A DNA stretch of 25,471 nt from JAAFHB01 sp037128295 (GTDB taxonomy: Bacteria > Bacteroidota > Bacteroidia > Bacteroidales > Prolixibacteraceae), in NCBI GenBank assembly GCA_037128295.1, contig JBAXWR010000095.1, positions 1 through 25,471 on the forward strand, read 5' to 3'. How positions within the stretch are numbered: position 1 is the stretch's first letter; every line of letters begins with the position of its first letter. Of the stretch, positions 21,645 through 25,471 are shown piece after piece. The notes below the pieces were generated by a model, which saw only the letters and a list, made by a program, of their open reading frames with translations, did no database searches and had not been told where the DNA came from. The translations under genes were made by a program, and so were the position numbers.

Positions 21645-22706
21645 ATGTCATTTTTATTTAATCCACTTATTATTAAAGATATAGCATTTAGAAACCGTAT
21701 CGGTATTTCGCCGATGTGCCAGTATTCTGCCTTAGATGGATTTGCCAATAACTGGCATTTGGTTCATTATGGGAGCAGGGCTGTTGGTGGTGCAGGGTTG
21801 ATTATTCAGGAAGCTACTGCTGTTTCACCGGAAGGACGCATAACACCCGCAGACCTTGGGTTGTATTACGATGAGCACATTGAAAAACTGAGGGAAATCG
21901 CATCATTTATTCAGTATCAGGGTGCCATTGCAGGTATTCAGTTGGCCCATGCCGGAAGGAAAGGCTGTTGTGCCGTACCGTGGGATGGCGGCAAACAAAT
22001 CACCGACAATGAAATAGCCTGGCAGACTGTCGCTCCATCGGAGCTACCGTTTGAACTGGAAGATGAAGCACCCAAATCATTGAATAGCGATGGAATCCAG
22101 AAAATAATTACCAATTTTAAGGAAGCGGCGAAAAGGGCTTTGCGGGCAGGATATAAAGTGATCGATATCCATGCGGCCCATGGCTATTTGATCCATCAAT
22201 TCCTGTCGCCACTAAGCAACAAAAGAACTGATAATTATGGAGGTTGCTTTGAAAACCGGATACGCCTTTTGCTCGAAATAGTAAAGGCAATCCATACGGT
22301 TTGGCCAAATCATCTCCCATTGTTCGTTAGGATTTCGGCAACCGATTGGGTCGAAGGTGGCTGGAACCCGGAAGAGGCTGTTCAGCTTTCTGCCATCTTA
22401 AAAACAAACGGTGTTGACCTGATCGATTGTTCTTCAGGTGGAATGGTACCTTATGCGAAAATTCCTGTTGGCCCTGGTTTCCAGGTAGCTTTTGCCGAAA
22501 AAATCAAAAAAGAGACAGGCATTCACACAAGTGCTGTTGGCCTGATTACAGAATCGCATCAGGCTGAAGAAATTTTAGCCAAAGAACAGGCTGACCTTAT
22601 CTTCTTTGGGCGGGAATCGCTCAGGGAACCCTATTTCCCGTTTAAAGCAGCACCCCAACTTGGACAGGACATTGACTGGCCATTACAGTACAGGAGAGCC
22701 AAATAA
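21645..22706 (+). CDS. Old Yellow Enzyme-family NAD(P)H:flavin oxidoreductase (YqjM/NamA type)
   Basis: From the ATG at 21645 the protein has 353 residues, close to the family norm of about 340. An upstream TTG at 21582 would add 21 residues without family character, so I reject it. It is an FMN-dependent ene-reductase. SPMCQYSA with C25 and Y27 is the YqjM-subclass flavin-modulating motif. IHAAHGYLIHQFLSPLSNKR carries H176 and H179, which hold the substrate carbonyl, and DLIFFGRESLREPYF forms the C-terminal phosphate-binding part. It has no signal peptide, so it is cytoplasmic. It would reduce activated alkenes or similar electrophiles. The natural substrate is unknown. It lies 27 nt before the next gene on the same strand and is probably co-transcribed with it. 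Confidence 0.92.
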   Translation: MSFLFNPLIIKDIAFRNRIGISPMCQYSALDGFANNWHLVHYGSRAVGGAGLIIQEATAVSPEGRITPADLGLYYDEHIEKLREIASFIQYQGAIAGIQLAHAGRKGCCAVPWDGGKQITDNEIAWQTVAPSELPFELEDEAPKSLNSDGIQKIITNFKEAAKRALRAGYKVIDIHAAHGYLIHQFLSPLSNKRTDNYGGCFENRIRLLLEIVKAIHTVWPNHLPLFVRISATDWVEGGWNPEEAVQLSAILKTNGVDLIDCSSGGMVPYAKIPVGPGFQVAFAEKIKKETGIHTSAVGLITESHQAEEILAKEQADLIFFGRESLREPYFPFKAAPQLGQDIDWPLQYRRAK

Positions 22707-22733
22707 AAATTGATTTACTTAAAATACAATACC

Positions 22734-25184
22734 ATGTCAACAACCAGAATTAAAATTATTATCGCATTGATTTGCCTGAACATCTTTTCAATTAATGAAA
22801 AAAATGTGATGGCTCAACTGTTGAAAGAGATTGAAGCAGGTCGTGTGTCGCTGCCCAACGGATGGAAACTTTCGCCGGTTGGGAAAATGTTGCATCTTGG
22901 GGATTTGCCATTAAATATTGCAGTTTCGCCGAACAAAAAGATGATCGCTGTTACAAATAACGGCCAAAGCGATCAGACCATCCAGTTGATTGATGTAGCA
23001 AATTATCAAATGACTGATTCAGTAATCATTAAAAAAGGATGGCTGGGTCTTACCTTTTCCAGGGATGGAAAATATCTTTATGCATCGGGTGGAAACGACA
23101 ACTGGATCATGCGCTACAAGATCCAGGATTCCAAAATAGTTCCGTTTGATACCTTGGTCATTGGAAAGAGATGGCCTGAACTGATCTCCATTGCCGGGAT
23201 TGCTGTTGACGATAAACAACAGTACCTCTATACCGTTACCAAAGAAAACAATTCCCTTTATGTTTATGACCTGAAGAATAAAAAGGTAAAAAGTCAGATT
23301 CCTTTGGGGGGTGAAGGCTATACCTGCCTTCTCTCCAATGACAACAAAACCCTTTATGCAACCTGTTGGGGGTGTGATAAGATTGTTCTGTTTGATACTG
23401 AGAAACAGGTTATTAAAGGATCGATTCCTGTTGGCGACAATCCCAATGACATGTGTATCACCCGTAATGGAAAATATCTTTTTGTGAGCAATGCGAACGA
23501 CAATTCCGTTTCTGTGATCTCGACCGAAAAGAACCGGGTCATCGAAGTTTTAAATGCTGCCTTGTTCCCAAATTCGCCATCCGGTTCCACTAGTAACAGT
23601 GTTGCGCTAAGTGAGGATGAAAAAACGATTTATATAGCAAATGCCGATAACAATTGCCTTGCTGTTTTTGATATCAGCAATCCTGGAAATAGCCTAAGCA
23701 AGGGTTTCATCCCAACCGGATGGTATCCGACCTGTGTCAGGGTGATTGATAATACAATTTTGGTTGCCAATGGCAAAGGATTGACTTCAAAACCAAATCC
23801 TTTAGGACCAAGCCCATTGAACAAAGAAGAGCAGGTTGCCCGACATGTCGATATCAAAAACGCTAATGGTCAGTACATTGGTGGGTTGTTTAAAGGTACG
23901 CTTCAATCCGTTCAGCGGCCCGATGATAACCAGTTGGGGATTTATTCAAAGGCAGTTTATAACAATACACCTTACTCGAAAGAGAAGGAGATGGAAAGTA
24001 CAGGTGAAGCAGGAAATCCTATCCCTTCAAGAGTTGGGGATCCTTCTCCCATTAAGTATGTATTTTATGTGATCAAGGAAAACAGAACTTACGATCAGGT
24101 TTTGGGGGACGTTAAAGAAGGAAATGGGGATCCAAACCTTGTACTTTTCGGGAAAAATGTAACGCCCAACCTTCATAAACTAGTCAATCAGTTTGTATTG
24201 CTCGACAATTTTTATGTCGATGGGGAAGTTAGTGCCGATGGCCACAACTGGACAATGGGCGCTTATGCTACTGACTACCTTGAGAAAAACTGGCCAACAA
24301 GCTATGGCAGCAGGGGCGGTTTTTATCCTGGTGAAGGGGAACGTGAAATCTCGAACAATAAGAATGGGTTTTTATGGGACTACTGTAAAAAATATGGTGT
24401 AAGCTACAGAAGTTATGGTGAGTTTATTTCGGATGCACGGACGCCAAACATTCCTGCACTTGAAAACCATTTCTGCAAGGAATACCATGGATGGGACCTT
24501 AAATTCAGGGATACAGCCAGGGTCCAGTTGTGGAAACGCGATTTCGACCTGCACCTTGCCAAAGGGGACGTACCAAGGCTAAATACAATACGTTTTGGGA
24601 ATGACCATACCGAAGGTTTAAAATTGGGAAGTCCAACTCCAAAGGCTTTTGCTGCTGATAATGATCTTGCCGTTGGTCAGTTTGTGGAATACCTCAGCAA
24701 CTCCCCGATCTGGAACGAAACTGTTATTTTTATTGTCGAGGACGATGCCCAAAATGGACCTGATCACGTGGATGCTCACCGGTCAACTACTTATGTTGCC
24801 GGAGGTTTTGTTAAGCAAGGTTTTGTTGACCATACGATGTATTCAACAAGTTCGGTCCTTCGTACTATAGAGTTGATTTTAGGATTGCCTCCTATGACAC
24901 AATATGATGCAGCAGCAGAACCTATGTGGCGCTGTTTTAATCAAACTGCTACACACCCATCTTTTAAGGCTACTGCAAACCTTGTTGACTTAAACCTTAA
25001 AAATGAGAAGGAGAGTAAATTCTCAAAAATGAGCGAGAAGTTTAATTTCAAAAAAGAGGACAGTGTTCCTGATGCAAAATTCAATGAAGTTTTATGGGCC
25101 GCTATCAAAGGACTTGACAGTCCATGTCCGCCTCCTGTTCATGCAGCATTCTTTACCCCCGAAAAGGAAGGGGACGATGATTAA
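22734..25184 (+). CDS. secreted YncE-like beta-propeller fused to phosphoesterase (PF04185-type) domain
   Basis: Starting at the ATG at 22734, the protein has 816 residues and a signal peptide ending near NVMAQ (about residue 27). The in-frame TTG at 22710 would precede the signal with eight residues and is less likely. Residues about 40-360 are seven-bladed propeller repeats of the YncE type, with recurring phrases such as NGKYLFVSNANDNSVSVI and DEKTIYIANADNN. From about 440 comes a phosphoesterase/alkaline phosphatase-superfamily domain: VIKENRTYDQ (E449, N450), DGEVSADGHNW (496-506) and FIVEDDAQNGPDHVDAHR (E669, D670, D671), which supply the metal ligands. It should act in the periplasm as a phosphomonoesterase or phosphodiesterase. 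Such fusions are common in Bacteroidota. The substrate is unknown. Confidence 0.9.
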   Translation: MSTTRIKIIIALICLNIFSINEKNVMAQLLKEIEAGRVSLPNGWKLSPVGKMLHLGDLPLNIAVSPNKKMIAVTNNGQSDQTIQLIDVANYQMTDSVIIKKGWLGLTFSRDGKYLYASGGNDNWIMRYKIQDSKIVPFDTLVIGKRWPELISIAGIAVDDKQQYLYTVTKENNSLYVYDLKNKKVKSQIPLGGEGYTCLLSNDNKTLYATCWGCDKIVLFDTEKQVIKGSIPVGDNPNDMCITRNGKYLFVSNANDNSVSVISTEKNRVIEVLNAALFPNSPSGSTSNSVALSEDEKTIYIANADNNCLAVFDISNPGNSLSKGFIPTGWYPTCVRVIDNTILVANGKGLTSKPNPLGPSPLNKEEQVARHVDIKNANGQYIGGLFKGTLQSVQRPDDNQLGIYSKAVYNNTPYSKEKEMESTGEAGNPIPSRVGDPSPIKYVFYVIKENRTYDQVLGDVKEGNGDPNLVLFGKNVTPNLHKLVNQFVLLDNFYVDGEVSADGHNWTMGAYATDYLEKNWPTSYGSRGGFYPGEGEREISNNKNGFLWDYCKKYGVSYRSYGEFISDARTPNIPALENHFCKEYHGWDLKFRDTARVQLWKRDFDLHLAKGDVPRLNTIRFGNDHTEGLKLGSPTPKAFAADNDLAVGQFVEYLSNSPIWNETVIFIVEDDAQNGPDHVDAHRSTTYVAGGFVKQGFVDHTMYSTSSVLRTIELILGLPPMTQYDAAAEPMWRCFNQTATHPSFKATANLVDLNLKNEKESKFSKMSEKFNFKKEDSVPDAKFNEVLWAAIKGLDSPCPPPVHAAFFTPEKEGDDD

Positions 25185-25212
25185 GAACGTATTGAATAAA
25201 AAAGATGCAGAT

Positions 25213-25370
25213 TTAAATCCCCCTTGGTCCCCCTTTTCCAAAGGGGGAAACCCTTCGAAGGTTGATTTGTTGTTTTGAAACGAGATTTTATCAAAAAAAT
25301 CACCAATAATGAATACAGATCACGCTTGAATGAATCCCCCTTTCCCTAAAGGGGGGCAGGGGGGATTTAA
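25213..25370. repeat. 158-bp MITE-like element with C/G-run inverted ends
   Basis: The ends are a perfect 11-bp inverted repeat, ttaaatccccc (25213-25223) and gggggatttaa (25360-25370). Each end is itself part of a larger unit with C runs then a G run (25213-25250 and 25332-25370), so the two units are near reverse complements. About 80 nt of AT-rich non-coding sequence lies between. If TTAA is a duplicated target, the inverted repeat proper would be ATCCCCC. No ORF of its own. Confidence 0.65.
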
Positions 25371-25410
25371 CATTAATATCTTGATAATAAACAGTATATC
25401 TAATATTTAT

Positions 25411-25471
25411 TTCAACTTATTTCAACTTATTTCAACTTATTTCAACTTATTTCAACTTATTTCAACTTATT
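25411..25471. repeat. tandem decamer array (ttcaacttat x6), cut by window end
   Basis: Six exact copies of ttcaacttat run from 25411 to 25470 and the array continues into the window edge. The reverse complement contains AAGTTGAAAT, which also occurs in the array at 9261-9350. It begins about 40 bp after the inverted-repeat element and 226 bp after the last gene. Confidence 0.95.

Noticed and set aside
22710..22733. Upstream TTG start for the propeller-phosphoesterase
   Set aside because: It would put eight residues before a normal signal peptide that begins at the ATG at 22734.
25411..25471. CRISPR array
   Set aside because: The copies are contiguous decamers with no spacers, and no cas gene is present.

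Overview
This window looks like a chromosomal segment of a member of the Bacteroidota. The evidence is the gene content (GH92 and GH20 glycosidases, a DUF4838 protein, a DUF1080 protein, Tat-exported Gfo/Idh/MocA oxidoreductases, an ECF sigma factor next to a small membrane protein). In addition, starts generally lack a Shine-Dalgarno sequence, there are a few TAnnTTTG-type -7 boxes, and short palindromic repeats are abundant. A free-living relative of the Bacteroidales/Marinilabiliales is my guess; the rank below phylum is not secure. No rRNA, tRNA, CRISPR, transposase, integrase or SusC/SusD gene is visible.

Layout. 13-1201: ECF sigma factor and a four-TM membrane protein, probably its regulator. 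1284-11906: a same-strand run of two Tat-exported Gfo/Idh/MocA oxidoreductases, a hybrid histidine kinase with a PocR sensor domain, a secreted DUF4838 protein and a GH92 alpha-mannosidase. 12109-13002 (minus): an AT-rich HTH/membrane protein gene bounded by a 12-bp inverted repeat. 13408-16991: a DUF1080 (3-keto-glycoside hydrolase family) protein and a GH20 hexosaminidase. 17186-21465 (minus): a tight operon of histidine kinase, single-domain response regulator, response regulator-class III nucleotidyl cyclase, and an HD phosphohydrolase fused to a YitT membrane protein. 21645-25181: an Old Yellow Enzyme-type flavin oxidoreductase and a YncE beta-propeller/phosphoesterase. The right end holds an inverted-repeat element and a tandem decamer array cut by the window edge.

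How it may work together. The left two thirds read as a glycan-breakdown region for mannose- and N-acetylhexosamine-containing substrates. The pairing of periplasmic oxidoreductases with DUF1080 suggests an oxidative (3-keto) cleavage route beside the classical glycosidases. The right third contains what looks like a complete cyclic-nucleotide circuit: sensor kinase, receiver, receiver-controlled adenylyl cyclase, and a membrane-tethered HD enzyme with a class-I-phosphodiesterase-like YHNxxH motif.

Two observations stand out besides that operon. First, the N-terminal beta domain of the DUF1080 protein and a roughly 100-residue insertion inside the neighbouring GH20 catalytic domain share a sequence pattern. 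Second, both histidine kinases carry a palindromic repeat inserted in frame in their ATPase domain. All family assignments come from recognising motifs by eye; no database search was run.
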